DNA of 25,881 nt from CAKSQF01 sp051867925 (GCA_051867925.1 JBJDZI010000004.1:1-25881), one strand, 5' to 3'. Positions 13,295-23,967 are shown, counted from the first letter of the stretch. Numbers and translations: made by a program. Notes: generated by a model not told the origin, from the letters alone.

Positions 13295-16200
13295 ATGGTT
13301 TATCGCATTTATGTAGAAAAAAAGAAGGAACTGGCAAACGAAGCGAAAAGTCTCCTTTCCGAGATCAACGGACTTCTGCAGATCAGCTCGGTCACCGACG
13401 TGCGCTTCTTTAACCGTTACGACGTGGAGAACATCACCCCCGAACTGTTTGATTACGCGGTCAAGACCGTCTTTTCCGAGCCTCAGCTGGATCTGACCTA
13501 TCCCGATCTACCCGCCACCGCAGGCGCCGCCGTGGTGGCAACCGAATATCTCCCCGGTCAGTTTGACCAGAGAGCCGATTCCGCCGCACAGTGCATCCAG
13601 ATCATCTCCTGCGGCGACAGACCCACCGTCCGCACCGCAAAAGTATACTACTTCTACGGCACTCCCACCGAGGAAGAGATGGCGACCATCAAAAAGCACA
13701 TCATCAACCCCGTGGAGGCAAGAGAAGCATCCCTCGCTCCCTTCGACACGCTGAAAACCGAGTACGCCATCCCTACTGAGGTGGCTACGCTGGGCGGTTT
13801 TACCAAACTGGATGAAGCAGGGCTTGCAAGCTTCCTGAAAGAGCAGGGGCTGGCAATGGATCTGGACGATTTGAAGTTCTGCCAGAACTATTTCATCTCC
13901 GAGGATCGGGATCCCACCATTACCGAGATCAAAATGATCGACACCTATTGGTCGGATCACTGCCGTCACACCACCTTCCTGACTACCATCGACCACGTGA
14001 CCTTCGAGGACGCGCTTCTGCAGAAGGCTTACGATCGCTATGTTGCGGTGCGCCGCGAGCTTGGCAGAATCAAGCCGCAGAATCTGATGGACATCGCTAC
14101 CATCGCCACCCGCTATCTGAAGGCAAAGGGTAAACTCCCCAAGTTGGACGAGTCCGAAGAAATCAACGCCTGCACCGTCAAGATCAAGGTGACGGTGGAA
14201 GGCAAAGAGGAAGACTGGCTCCTCCTCTTCAAAAACGAAACCCACAACCATCCCACCGAGATTGAGCCTTTCGGCGGTGCCGCCACCTGCATCGGCGGAG
14301 CCATCCGTGACCCGCTTTCCGGTCGTTCCTACGTTTACGCGGCAATGCGCGTGACCGGCGCGGCTGACCCCACCGTTCCCGTGTCCGAGACCATCACCGG
14401 CAAACTGCCCCAGCGCACCATCGTGCAGACTGCGGCGGCAGGCTACTCCTCTTACGGCAACCAGATCGGTTTGGCTACCGGTCAGGTAGACGAGTTGTAC
14501 CACCCCGGTTATGTAGCAAAGCGTATGGAGATCGGCGCGGTTATCGCCGCCACTCCCGCTGACCACGTTCGCCGCGAGTGCCCTCTGCCCGGGGATCAGA
14601 TCATCCTGCTGGGCGGCAGAACCGGTCGCGACGGTTGCGGCGGTGCCACCGGTTCCTCCAAGTCCCACACCGTTGAGTCGCTGGAATCCTGCGGCGCAGA
14701 GGTGCAGAAGGGCAACGCCCCCGAAGAGCGCAAACTCCAGCGCCTCTTCCGAAACGGCGAGGCATCCCGCCTCATCAAGCGTTGCAACGACTTCGGCGCA
14801 GGCGGTGTATCGGTTGCCATCGGCGAGTTGGCAGACGGTCTTGTCATCGACCTCAACGCCGTGCCCAAGAAGTACGACGGTCTGGACGGCACCGAACTTG
14901 CCATCTCCGAATCTCAGGAGCGTATGGCAGTGGCTGTTGCCCCCGAGGATGTGGAGCGTTTTTGCCGGCTGGCGGCAGAAGAGAATCTGGAATCCACCGT
15001 GGTGGCGACAGTGCAGGCAGAACCCCGTCTGACCATGTACTGGAACGGCAAAGCCATCGTGGACATCTCCCGCGAATTTCTCAACTCCAACGGTGCGGAA
15101 AAGCACATTGACATCACACCCGCCGCGCCCGCAGAGTTTGCCAAGCAGGTAGAGGGCGGCTTTGGCGAAGCCTATACCGCTCTGGTTTCCGACCTCAACG
15201 TTTGCTCCAAGCGCGGTCTGTCCGAGCGTTTTGACTCCACCATCGGCGCAGGTACCGTGCTGATGCCCTTCGGCGGCAAGAATCAGCAGACCCCCATCCA
15301 GGCGATGGTACACAAGATCAGCCATCCCGAAAAGAATTCCGACACCGTTTCGCTGATGGCGTGGGGCTACAATCCCTACATCGCGGAGAAGTCGCCCTAT
15401 CACTCCGCTTATCTGGCGGTTGTGGAGTCTGTGGCAAAACTCGTCGCCACCGGCGCGAAATTCGAGGACGTTTATCTGACCTTTCAGGAATACATGGAAA
15501 AGCCCGGTCGCGACGGCAAGCGTTGGGGCAAGCCGCTGGCGGCTCTGCTGGGCGCGTTCGACGCACAGCTGGATCTGGGCATCGCTTCCATCGGCGGCAA
15601 GGACTCCATGTCCGGTTCCTTCGAGCAGATCGACGTTCCCCCTACGCTGGTTTCCTTCGCCGTGACCACCGAGGAGATTTCTTCCATCGTTTCGGGCGAG
15701 TTCAAGGGTGCGGGTCATCGTGTGGCTTGGTTCAAGCCCATTTACAACGAAAACGGCCTGCCCACCAAAGAGTCGCTTCTGACGCTCTTTGACCGTGTGA
15801 CTGCGTTGGTGCGCGCAGGCAAGGCACTTGCCATCTATACCCCCGGATTCGGCGGCGCGGCTGAGGCGATCTTCAAAATGGGCATCGGCAACGGCATCGG
15901 CTTTGCTTATGCCGACGGCTTTACGATGAACGATCTCTTCGGCTACGCATACGGCTCCTTTATCGTGGAGATTGCCGACGGCGTAGGCGACGGTGTGACG
16001 TTGGGTTACACCACCGAGGCGGAAACCATCGTCCGCGAAGGGGAAGTGCTGTCGATGGACGCACTTCTGACGGCTTACGAGAATAAACTGGAGGACGTTT
16101 ACCCCTGCAATATCAAGCAGGGCGGCGATCAGAGACTGACCACCTACTCCTACGATGCGAAATCCCATCCCGCACCTTCCGTGAAGATCGCGCGTCCCCG

Positions 16201-16990
16201 TGTGCTGATTCCTGCATTCCCCGGCACCAACTGCGAATTTGATACTGCCAAGGCACTGGCAAACGCAGGTGCCGATCCCGAAATTATCGTCATCAACAAT
16301 CTGAGCCAGCAGGGAATTGCGCAGTCCGTGGACTATTTCGCGAGACGGGTGAAGGAATCCCAGATGATCTTCATCCCCGGCGGTTTCTCCGGCGGCGACG
16401 AGCCCGACGGATCGGGCAAATTCATCACCGCCTTCTTCCGCTCCGGTGCGGTCAAGGAAGCGGTCAACGAACTGCTGAAGACCCGCGAGGGTCTGATGGG
16501 CGGCATCTGCAACGGCTTCCAAGCCCTGATTAAATTGGGTCTGGTGCCTTACGGTGAGATCGTGGACACCACCGAGTCCGATCCTACGCTGACCTTCAAC
16601 ACCATCGGTCGTCACCAGTCCCGTATCGTGCGTACCCGTATCGCTTCCAACAAATCTCCTTGGTTTGCGAAAACCAAGGTGGGCGAGGTCTACAATGTGG
16701 CGATCTCCCACGGCGAAGGTCGGTTCTTAGCCGACGACAAGCTGATCGCAAAGCTGGCGGCAAACGGTCAGATTTTGACGCAGTACGTGGATTTCGACGG
16801 CAAGCCCACCGCTGATATTCACTTCAATCCCAACAACAGCGCCATGGCGATCGAGGGCATCACCTCTCCCGACGGACGCGTCTTCGGTAAGATGGGACAC
16901 ACCGAACGCTACAACGAAGGGCTCTACAAGAACGTGGAAGGCAATTACGATCCCCACATCTTCGAAGCCGCCGTCGAGTATTTTAAGTAA
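13295..16990 (+). CDS. purL: Phosphoribosylformylglycinamidine synthase, large single-chain form
   Basis: Converts FGAR to FGAM using glutamine and ATP. At 1231 residues it is the fused form that contains both the synthetase and the glutamine amidotransferase domains, replacing the PurS/PurQ/PurL complex of Bacillus. The ATP-binding synthetase core carries SDHCRHTTF and NETHNHPTEIEPFGGAATCIGG; the class I glutaminase domain starts near RVLIPAFPGTNCEFD, with nucleophile Cys1072 in GGICNGFQ and His1139 in ISHGEGRF. This glutaminase looks intact, unlike that of PurF. AAAGGA (13279-13284) supports ATG 13295; a TTG at 13289 would be too close. It is the last purine gene and is followed by hairpin repeats. 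Confidence 0.97.
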   Translation: MVYRIYVEKKKELANEAKSLLSEINGLLQISSVTDVRFFNRYDVENITPELFDYAVKTVFSEPQLDLTYPDLPATAGAAVVATEYLPGQFDQRADSAAQCIQIISCGDRPTVRTAKVYYFYGTPTEEEMATIKKHIINPVEAREASLAPFDTLKTEYAIPTEVATLGGFTKLDEAGLASFLKEQGLAMDLDDLKFCQNYFISEDRDPTITEIKMIDTYWSDHCRHTTFLTTIDHVTFEDALLQKAYDRYVAVRRELGRIKPQNLMDIATIATRYLKAKGKLPKLDESEEINACTVKIKVTVEGKEEDWLLLFKNETHNHPTEIEPFGGAATCIGGAIRDPLSGRSYVYAAMRVTGAADPTVPVSETITGKLPQRTIVQTAAAGYSSYGNQIGLATGQVDELYHPGYVAKRMEIGAVIAATPADHVRRECPLPGDQIILLGGRTGRDGCGGATGSSKSHTVESLESCGAEVQKGNAPEERKLQRLFRNGEASRLIKRCNDFGAGGVSVAIGELADGLVIDLNAVPKKYDGLDGTELAISESQERMAVAVAPEDVERFCRLAAEENLESTVVATVQAEPRLTMYWNGKAIVDISREFLNSNGAEKHIDITPAAPAEFAKQVEGGFGEAYTALVSDLNVCSKRGLSERFDSTIGAGTVLMPFGGKNQQTPIQAMVHKISHPEKNSDTVSLMAWGYNPYIAEKSPYHSAYLAVVESVAKLVATGAKFEDVYLTFQEYMEKPGRDGKRWGKPLAALLGAFDAQLDLGIASIGGKDSMSGSFEQIDVPPTLVSFAVTTEEISSIVSGEFKGAGHRVAWFKPIYNENGLPTKESLLTLFDRVTALVRAGKALAIYTPGFGGAAEAIFKMGIGNGIGFAYADGFTMNDLFGYAYGSFIVEIADGVGDGVTLGYTTEAETIVREGEVLSMDALLTAYENKLEDVYPCNIKQGGDQRLTTYSYDAKSHPAPSVKIARPRVLIPAFPGTNCEFDTAKALANAGADPEIIVINNLSQQGIAQSVDYFARRVKESQMIFIPGGFSGGDEPDGSGKFITAFFRSGAVKEAVNELLKTREGLMGGICNGFQALIKLGLVPYGEIVDTTESDPTLTFNTIGRHQSRIVRTRIASNKSPWFAKTKVGEVYNVAISHGEGRFLADDKLIAKLAANGQILTQYVDFDGKPTADIHFNPNNSAMAIEGITSPDGRVFGKMGHTERYNEGLYKNVEGNYDPHIFEAAVEYFK

Positions 16991-17002
16991 TTTTTATCGT
17001 AA

Positions 17003-17019
17003 TTGGGGCTCCGCCCCAA
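17003..17019 (+). terminator. Hairpin after purL, possible operon end
   Basis: TTGGGGC-TCC-GCCCCAA, a perfect 7-bp stem 12 nt after the purL stop, then a second larger hairpin (17027-17052). There is no T-run after either. It matches the element after purN. Calling it the operon terminator rests on position, not on a canonical signal. Confidence 0.45.
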
Positions 17020-17025
17020 ACCCGG

Positions 17026-17099
17026 CAAGCCCCCTTTTGGAAAAGGGGGCTTGACCCCCGAAAACTTTTGATAAGGGCTGCAATACTTGCCGCCGGGGA
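17026..17099 (+). repeat. Palindromic spacer repeat, copy A
   Basis: Begins with the arms AAGCCCCCTTTT (17027-17038) and AAAAGGGGGCTT (17041-17052), a 12-bp hairpin, then CGAAAACTTTTG and a TGCAATACTTGCCGCCGGGGA end. It belongs to the family seen at 7621-7745. The 435-bp spacer 16991-17425 consists of copies A and B, a C-rich stretch with nothing recognisable, and the aro leader. Confidence 0.8.
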
Positions 17100-17144
17100 C
17101 GGGCATTGTAGCACTGCCTCGGAGCAGGGCTGCTCCCACCCTCA

Positions 17145-17217
17145 CAAGCCCCCTTTTGAAAAAGAGGGCTTGGCACCCGAAACTTTTGGGAAAGACGGCA
17201 ATACTTGCCGCCGGGGA
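17145..17217 (+). repeat. Palindromic spacer repeat, copy B
   Basis: About 73 bp, imperfect copy of A: hairpin AAGCCCCCTTTT...AGAGGGCTT, then CGAAACTTTTGGG and ATACTTGCCGCCGGGGA. Differences from A are scattered, including some in the stem arms, so the copies are older than the 24-bp repeats near purM. Confidence 0.8.
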
Positions 17218-17388
17218 GTGTCGAAGAAGCCCCTTCCCTCTAAGCTGGCAAGCGATTTGTCCGGTACTCCACCCCAAGCGCCAAATACACATCCCGAAGC
17301 AATCACCCTATCCGACTGCCTCCTGTGAGGTTCAGCCCGGCACATCAACCAAGCTAATCATTTTCATCTATTTTCTATCTGTTTTTCA

Positions 17389-17410
17389 GCCATCCGCATG
17401 ACAGGATGGC
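17389..17410 (+). promoter_or_regulatory. Leader hairpin just upstream of the DAHP synthase ribosome-binding site
   Basis: GCCATCC (17389-17395) and GGATGGC (17404-17410) form a perfect 7-bp stem with an 8-nt loop, 4 nt before the GAGG Shine-Dalgarno (17415-17418) and preceded by a T-rich stretch. It may tune translation. I see no T-box or leader peptide rich in aromatic codons. Confidence 0.5.
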
Positions 17411-17425
17411 ACATGAGGTTTTACT

Positions 17426-18454
17426 ATGGCATTTGAATTTGTACGCAAACTCCCCATTCCGATGGAGACCAAAGAAAAATATCCCCTGACCATGGATGCG
17501 GTGGCTGCGAAAGAAAAACGCGACAACGAGGTCAAAGAGATTTTTGAAGGCAAGTCTGACAAACTGCTTCTCATCATCGGTCCCTGTTCCGCAGACCGTG
17601 AGGATTCGGTGATGGATTACGTTCACCGTCTCAAAAAAGTGCAGGAACAGGTTGCCGATAAGCTGATTCTGATCCCCCGCATCTATACCAACAAGCCCCG
17701 GACTACCGGCGACGGTTACAAGGGCATGGTGCATCAGCCCGATCCCGAAAACAAGCCCGACATCTACAAGGGCGTGCTGGCAATCCGCGAACTGCACTCC
17801 CGCGTCCTGCGTGAGACCGGTCTGTCCTCCGCTGACGAGATGCTCTACCCGGACAACTACCAGTATCTGTCCGATCTGCTGTCCTATATTGCCATCGGCG
17901 CGCGCTCGGTGGAGAATCAGGAGCATAGACTGGTGTCCAGCGGCGTCAGCGTGCCCGTGGGAATGAAAAACCCCACCGGCGGCGATCTGTCGGTGATGAT
18001 GAACTCCATCACCGCCGCACAGCACGCCCACACCTTCATCTACCGCGGATGGGAAGTCAACACCACAGGCAACCCCTACGCCCACGCCATCCTGCGTGGG
18101 TATGTGGATGCTCAGGGACACTCTCTGCCCAACTACCATTATGAGGATCTCTGCCGTCTGTACGAAATGTACGCGGCGAAGAATCTGCTGAATATGAGTC
18201 TGATCGTAGATGCCAACCACGCAAACTCCGGCAAAAAGCCCATGGAGCAGGTGCGCATCTGCAAGGAAGTCCTCCATTCCTGCCGACACAACGGCGACAT
18301 CAGAAAAATGGTCAAGGGCTTTATGATCGAAAGTTATCTGGAAGACGGCGCCCAGAAGATCGGCGAGGGTTGCTACGGCAAGTCCATTACCGACCCCTGT
18401 CTCGGCTGGGAAAAATCCGAAAAATTGATTTTTGATATTGCAGATTTAATATAA
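17426..18454 (+). CDS. aroF: 3-deoxy-7-phosphoheptulonate (DAHP) synthase, type I-alpha
   Basis: Condenses PEP and erythrose-4-phosphate, the entry to the shikimate pathway. The 342-residue protein follows the E. coli AroG/F/H pattern: metal ligand Cys54 in GPCSA, Arg92 in KPRTTGDGYKG, His265 in DANHANSG, Glu302 in ESYLEDG and Asp323 in TDPCLGW, all four metal ligands in place. There is no fused chorismate mutase or ACT domain. AroFGH-type enzymes are usually feedback-inhibited by an aromatic amino acid; which one cannot be read here. It starts 7 nt after GAGG and stands alone between repeat-rich spacers, with no promoter that I could identify with confidence. Confidence 0.96.
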   Translation: MAFEFVRKLPIPMETKEKYPLTMDAVAAKEKRDNEVKEIFEGKSDKLLLIIGPCSADREDSVMDYVHRLKKVQEQVADKLILIPRIYTNKPRTTGDGYKGMVHQPDPENKPDIYKGVLAIRELHSRVLRETGLSSADEMLYPDNYQYLSDLLSYIAIGARSVENQEHRLVSSGVSVPVGMKNPTGGDLSVMMNSITAAQHAHTFIYRGWEVNTTGNPYAHAILRGYVDAQGHSLPNYHYEDLCRLYEMYAAKNLLNMSLIVDANHANSGKKPMEQVRICKEVLHSCRHNGDIRKMVKGFMIESYLEDGAQKIGEGCYGKSITDPCLGWEKSEKLIFDIADLI

Positions 18455-18468
18455 AGTTCACATTTGTG

Positions 18469-18477
18469 TGTTATAAT
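18469..18477 (+). promoter_or_regulatory. Extended -10 promoter of the activase/dehydratase gene pair
   Basis: TGTTATAAT is a perfect extended -10 (TGnTATAAT) just after the DAHP synthase stop. No good -35 lies at 16-18 bp, as is usual for this promoter class. Transcription would start near 18484, giving a leader of about 177 nt. Confidence 0.65.
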
Positions 18478-18497
18478 CAAAATCGTGTAGGTCTGTG

Positions 18498-18603
18498 CGT
18501 TTGAAAAACTGCCTGAAAACGGTTCAAACGAACGACTTTTGAGGGGACGGATCGCTGTCCCCTCAAAAGTGTGCATAGGGGCGGCGGAAATTTCCTGCCG
18601 TCC
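18498..18603 (+). promoter_or_regulatory. Structured leader of successive hairpins
   Basis: Three inverted repeats in a row: CGTTTGAA/TTCAAACG (18498-18505, 18523-18530); CTTTTGAGGGGAC/GTCCCCTCAAAAG (18536-18548, 18557-18569), a perfect 13-bp stem with an 8-nt loop; and a palindromic element 18579-18603 centred on GGAAATTTCC with one bulge. A fourth weak one (TCCCT...AGGGA) follows. No T-runs follow them. It could be a regulatory leader or tandem insertion of spacer repeats. I match no known riboswitch. Confidence 0.5.
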
Positions 18604-18660
18604 GCGTTCCCTGTGGGATATCCCTGAGGGATACAAATTTTGATGAGGAACGGTAAAACG

Positions 18661-21600
18661 ATGAATTTGAAACTTCCTAAGTCCTGCAAATTATCCAATG
18701 AGTATATTACGTTGGGCGTGGACATCGGCTCCACTACCGCGAAGATCGTCGCCATCAAGGACGGCGAGGTGGTCTACGATACCTACGAGCGGCACTTTTC
18801 TCAGGTGCGGCAGAAGACGCTGGAGATCGTCCGCCGTCTGGAGGGCATCATTGACCGTCCCGTGCGGCTTGCCATTTCCGGCTCTGCAGGACTTGGTCTG
18901 GCGCGGGTTTGCGACATTCCCTTTGTGCAGGAGGTCTTCGCCACCGGCGAAACCGTCCGCAAGATGGAACCCGATACCTCGGTGGTCATTGAGCTGGGCG
19001 GCGAGGACGCCAAGGTGATCTTCTTCAAGGGCGGCGCTGATGAGCGGATGAACGGCACTTGTGCCGGCGGTACGGGCGCGTTCATTGATCAGATGGCAAC
19101 GCTGATGAATCTGACCGACGACGAGATGGACGAGCTTTCTCTTCAGCACACCCGTATCTATCCCATCGCTTCCCGTTGCGGCGTGTTTGCCAAATCGGAC
19201 ATCCAACCCCTTCTGAATCAGGGCGCATCCAAAGCGGACATCGCCGCTTCCATTTACGCCGCCGTGGTCAATCAGACCATCGCAGGTCTGGCGCAGGGCA
19301 GACGTATCGAGGGCAAGGTCATGTTCCTCGGCGGTCCTCTCTCCTTTAACAAGGGATTGCAGAACGCCTTCGTGGAAGCGCTGAAACTCTCCGATGAGAA
19401 CGCAATCTTCCCCGAATACGCCCGACTGGCGGTTGCCATCGGTGCGGCGCTCTACGCGGACGGGCAGAACGTGTCCTTCACTTATGACGATCTGATCGCC
19501 CGACTGGAAAACGCCACCAATGTCAAGGTGGAGAAGGCGCATCTGCCTCCCCTCTTTGAAAGTGAAGCGGATCTCTCCGCTTTTAGAGAGCGGCACGCCA
19601 AAGCCTCCTCCCGCAAGATTGATCCCCATACATACGAGGGCGGTGCCTATCTAGGCATCGACTGCGGCTCCACTACCACCAAACTGGTGCTGATGGCAGA
19701 GGATTGCGGGATTCTTTACGAATACTATCACTCCAACCAAGGCAATCCCGTGGAGATCGTCCGTGAACAGCTTTCGGAGATTTACGATCTTTGCGGCGAT
19801 CGTATCAAAATCCTCGGCTCTGCCGTCACGGGCTACGGCGAGGAACTGATCCGCCATGCCTTCCATGTGGATCACGGTCTGGTGGAGACCATCGCCCACT
19901 TTACCGCCGCCAAATACTACGATCCCAAGGTGGATTTCATTCTGGATATCGGCGGACAGGACATCAAATGCTTCAAGATCCGCGGCGGTGCCATCGACTC
20001 CATCATGCTCAACGAGGCTTGTTCCTCAGGATGCGGCTCTTTCGTGGAGACCTTCGCCAAGTCCATGAACTATGAGATCGGCTATTTCAGTAATCTGGGG
20101 CTGACCGCCAAGGCACCCGTTGATCTGGGTTCCCGTTGCACCGTGTTTATGAACTCCTCGGTGAAAGAGGCGCAGAAGGACGGCGCGACCGTGGAGGATA
20201 TCTCCGCAGGTCTGTCCATGAGCGTGGTGAAGAACGCCATTTACAAGGTCATCCGCGCTTCCTCGGCAGAGGATCTGGGCGAGAACATCGTGGTGCAGGG
20301 CGGCACCTTCCTGAACGACGCGGTGCTTCGCTCTTTTGAGTTGGAGATCGGTCACAACGTCACCCGCCCTGCCATCGCAGGTCTGATGGGTGCCTACGGC
20401 GCAGCGCTCTACGCCAAACAGCAGAGAACTGCCGAGTCGGAGCTGATCACGCCCGAGGCACTTCGGAAATTCTCCCACACCACCAAAGCAGTGACCTGTC
20501 ACGGCTGTACCAATCATTGCCGTCTGACCATAAATACCTTCAGCGGCGGCGAGAAGTATATCTCGGGCAACAAGTGCGAGAAGGGTGCAGGTCTGAAGGT
20601 AGACGAAAGCCGCGCGCTCCCCAATCTGCACGCCTACAAGCGGGAAAAATTCGCCGCCATCCAAGGCAGTATGGAGGACAAGAACGAGCGGATCACCATC
20701 GGTCTGCCGCTGGCGCTGGGAATGTACGAGTTGGCACCGTTCTGGAAAACTATTTTCGAAAAACTCGGATTCCATGTCATTACCTCGGGTTTCGGTAACC
20801 GCAGACTGTACGCCAAGGGGCAGTATTCCATCCCCTCCGACACCGCCTGCTATCCCGCCAAACTGATGCACGGTCACATGGAAACGCTGATCGAGAAGGG
20901 TGTGGATGCCATCTTCTACCCCTGCCTCTCTTATAATATGGATGAAAAGGTGGCAGATAATCATTATAACTGCCCCGTAGTGGCTTACTATTCCGAACTG
21001 CTTTCCCACAACATGGACAGCATGAAGACGATCAAGTTCCTCTATCCCTATCTGAACATCAACTCCGACAAGGAACTGTCTGCCGAACTGTGTGCGGTCT
21101 TCCGCGACGAAATGGGTATCGCCTTCTCCAAAAAGCAGATGACCGCCGCCGTGGTGGCAGGTCGTGCCGCCTACGAGGAGTGGATGGCTGATATCCGCCG
21201 CGAGGGCGAGCGCGCCGTTGCATTTGCCAGAGAGAACGGCTACAAGATCATGATTCTGGCGGGCAGACCTTACCACATCGACCCCGAGGTCGGTCACGGC
21301 ATTGATAAACTTGCCACTAATCTGGGCTTTGCGGTAGTGACCGAGGACAGCATCGACACGCTTTTGAAGCCTGCGGACGTGGACGTCCTCAACCAATGGA
21401 CCTACCACGCTCGCCTCTACGGCTGCGCCGAGTACGCCTGCGAAAATCCCGACGTCAATCTGGTGCAATTGGTTTCCTTCGGGTGCGGTCTGGATGCCAT
21501 TACCACCGACGAGGTACGGGCAATTCTGGAAGAAAAGGGCAAACTTTACACCCAGATCAAGATCGACGAGATCACCAATCTGGGTGCCGTAACCATTCGC

Positions 21601-21674
21601 CTGCGCTCTCTGCTGGGTGCGCTGGATCAGGCGGAGCAACAGCCTGAACTGATTACATCCAAGGAGGTGATTTG

Positions 21675-21675
<1 letters not shown>
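18661..21675 (+). CDS. Acyl-CoA dehydratase activase-like protein: two ASKHA ATPase domains plus DUF2229-type domain
   Basis: Predicted ATP-driven electron-transfer activator of the HgdC/BcrAD/BadFG family. Residues about 22-300 and 329-600 are two ASKHA ATPase units, beginning LGVDIGSTTAK and LGIDCGSTTTK. Each has cluster cysteines spaced as in HgdC: Cys134/Cys173 and Cys454/Cys493, both 39 apart. A linker with CX2CX3C and a fourth Cys (613, 616, 620, 639) leads into a DUF2229-like region (about 660-890) with TACYPAKLMHGH and FYPCLSYN, related to the dehydratase component. Length 1004. ATG 18661 follows GAGGAA by 10 nt; ATG 18643 and TTG 18640 are alternatives. The downstream partner overlaps its stop. 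Cytoplasmic and oxygen-sensitive by family. Substrate unknown. Confidence 0.88.
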
Positions 21676-22922
<1,247 letters not shown>

Positions 22923-22933
22923 AACGCCGGGGC

Positions 22934-22965
22934 ACGGTTCTCTTCGGTCTACCGATCAGAACCGT
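22934..22965 (+). other. Hairpin after the dehydratase-like gene
   Basis: ACGGTTCT (22934-22941) and AGAACCGT (22958-22965) form an 8-bp stem, with TCGGT/ACCGA able to continue it inside. It lies 12 nt after the stop codon. No T-run follows, so it is a possible 3'-end element, not a proven terminator. Confidence 0.45.
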
Positions 22966-23011
22966 ATCCCCCGTCGGCATCCGACGCAATTTTCACCGCT
23001 ATCGTATTCAT

Positions 23012-23035
23012 CGTTTGCGGATTCCGCCGCAAGCG
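23012..23035 (+). other. Hairpin upstream of the DegV/FakB gene
   Basis: CGTTTGCGG (23012-23020) and CCGCAAGCG (23027-23035) form a 9-bp stem with one T-G pair and a 6-nt loop, followed by AATTTAT. It may be a weak terminator for the preceding pair. I found no promoter between it and the gene. Confidence 0.4.
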
Positions 23036-23088
23036 AATTTATATCATGGTCCGGTTGACCAATCAACATTTATTATATGGAGACAACT

Positions 23089-23967
23089 ATGGATAAGATC
23101 AAACTCATCACCGACTCGGCTTCCGATCTCACTCTCGAACAGGAGAGAGCCAACGACATCACCGTGCTGAATTACAGTTTTCTGCTGGACGAAAAGTCCT
23201 ACGAAAGCCGCGTGGACCTGACCAACGCAGAGTTCTACACCCTGCTGCAAAATTCCGAATCCCTTCCGTCCACCTCCCAGATCACCGTCTTCCGCTTTAC
23301 CGAACTGTACGAGTCGGTGCAAAAAGAGGGATATACCGACGTGATCCTCACGCTCATCAACCGCGAGGCATCCGCTACCTTCGGAAATGCCGAAACGGCA
23401 AGAGAGCAGTTTTACGAGGCACACCCCGAGTGCCGCGACAGCTTCCGCATCCGTCTCATCGACAGCCGCACCTATACCATGGCTTACGGCTACGCCGTCC
23501 TGCAGGCGGCAGAGATGGTGAGAGCAGGGAAGTCCGCCGATGAGGTAGAGGCGACCATCTGCGATCTGCTGTCCCATACGCTGATCTATTTCGCGCCCTA
23601 CACCCTCAAATACGCCAAGAAATCGGGACGGATTCCCGGCGCCGTTGCCGTGGTGGGCGAAGCGCTGGGCATCAAGCCTGTGATGCGGATCTGCAATCAC
23701 AAGATCGAAAACGACGAAATGGTTCGCGGTGAAAAGAAGTTGATCCCCAAGATCGCCGAAAAGGTACTGACTGAAGTGGAAGCGGGGACACCTTATCTGA
23801 TCATCAACGGCAATAATCCCGCCGACGGCGATGCCATGGAAAAGGCGATGACCGATGCACTGGGCTACGCGCCCGTGTCTCGCGTGGAAATCGGCGCGAT
23901 CATCTCTTCTCACGCCGGGCCGAAGGTGGTTGGCGTAATTTTCCGGTCGAAAAACGCAAATTATTGA
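23089..23967 (+). CDS. DegV family fatty-acid-binding protein (FakB-like)
   Basis: Carries a fatty acid for phosphorylation by the FakA kinase, feeding exogenous fatty acids into phospholipid synthesis. The 292-residue protein begins with KLITDSASDL, has the ligand-binding TSQ (62-64), the IDSRT segment (Asp125-Ser126) and ISSHAGPKVVG with His275 near the end, the DegV pattern. The start ATG 23089 follows GGAG (23079-23082) by 6 nt; ATG 23077 overlaps that site and is unlikely. The FakA-type kinase gene lies 121 bp downstream with its own promoter. DegV proteins bind different fatty acids; which one is not visible. Confidence 0.93.
   Translation: MDKIKLITDSASDLTLEQERANDITVLNYSFLLDEKSYESRVDLTNAEFYTLLQNSESLPSTSQITVFRFTELYESVQKEGYTDVILTLINREASATFGNAETAREQFYEAHPECRDSFRIRLIDSRTYTMAYGYAVLQAAEMVRAGKSADEVEATICDLLSHTLIYFAPYTLKYAKKSGRIPGAVAVVGEALGIKPVMRICNHKIENDEMVRGEKKLIPKIAEKVLTEVEAGTPYLIINGNNPADGDAMEKAMTDALGYAPVSRVEIGAIISSHAGPKVVGVIFRSKNANY

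Noticed and set aside
13508..16711. 1067-residue ORF on the minus strand opposite purL
   Set aside because: Antisense shadow caused by codon bias; no domain, composition unlike a real protein, and purL is unambiguous.
17068..17401. Short ORFs in the purL-aroF spacer
   Set aside because: They translate the palindromic repeats; no ribosome-binding site or homology that I recognise.
23055..23076. TTGACC...TATTAT as promoter of the FakB-like gene
   Set aside because: Spacing of 10 bp is far too short and the start codon follows too closely.
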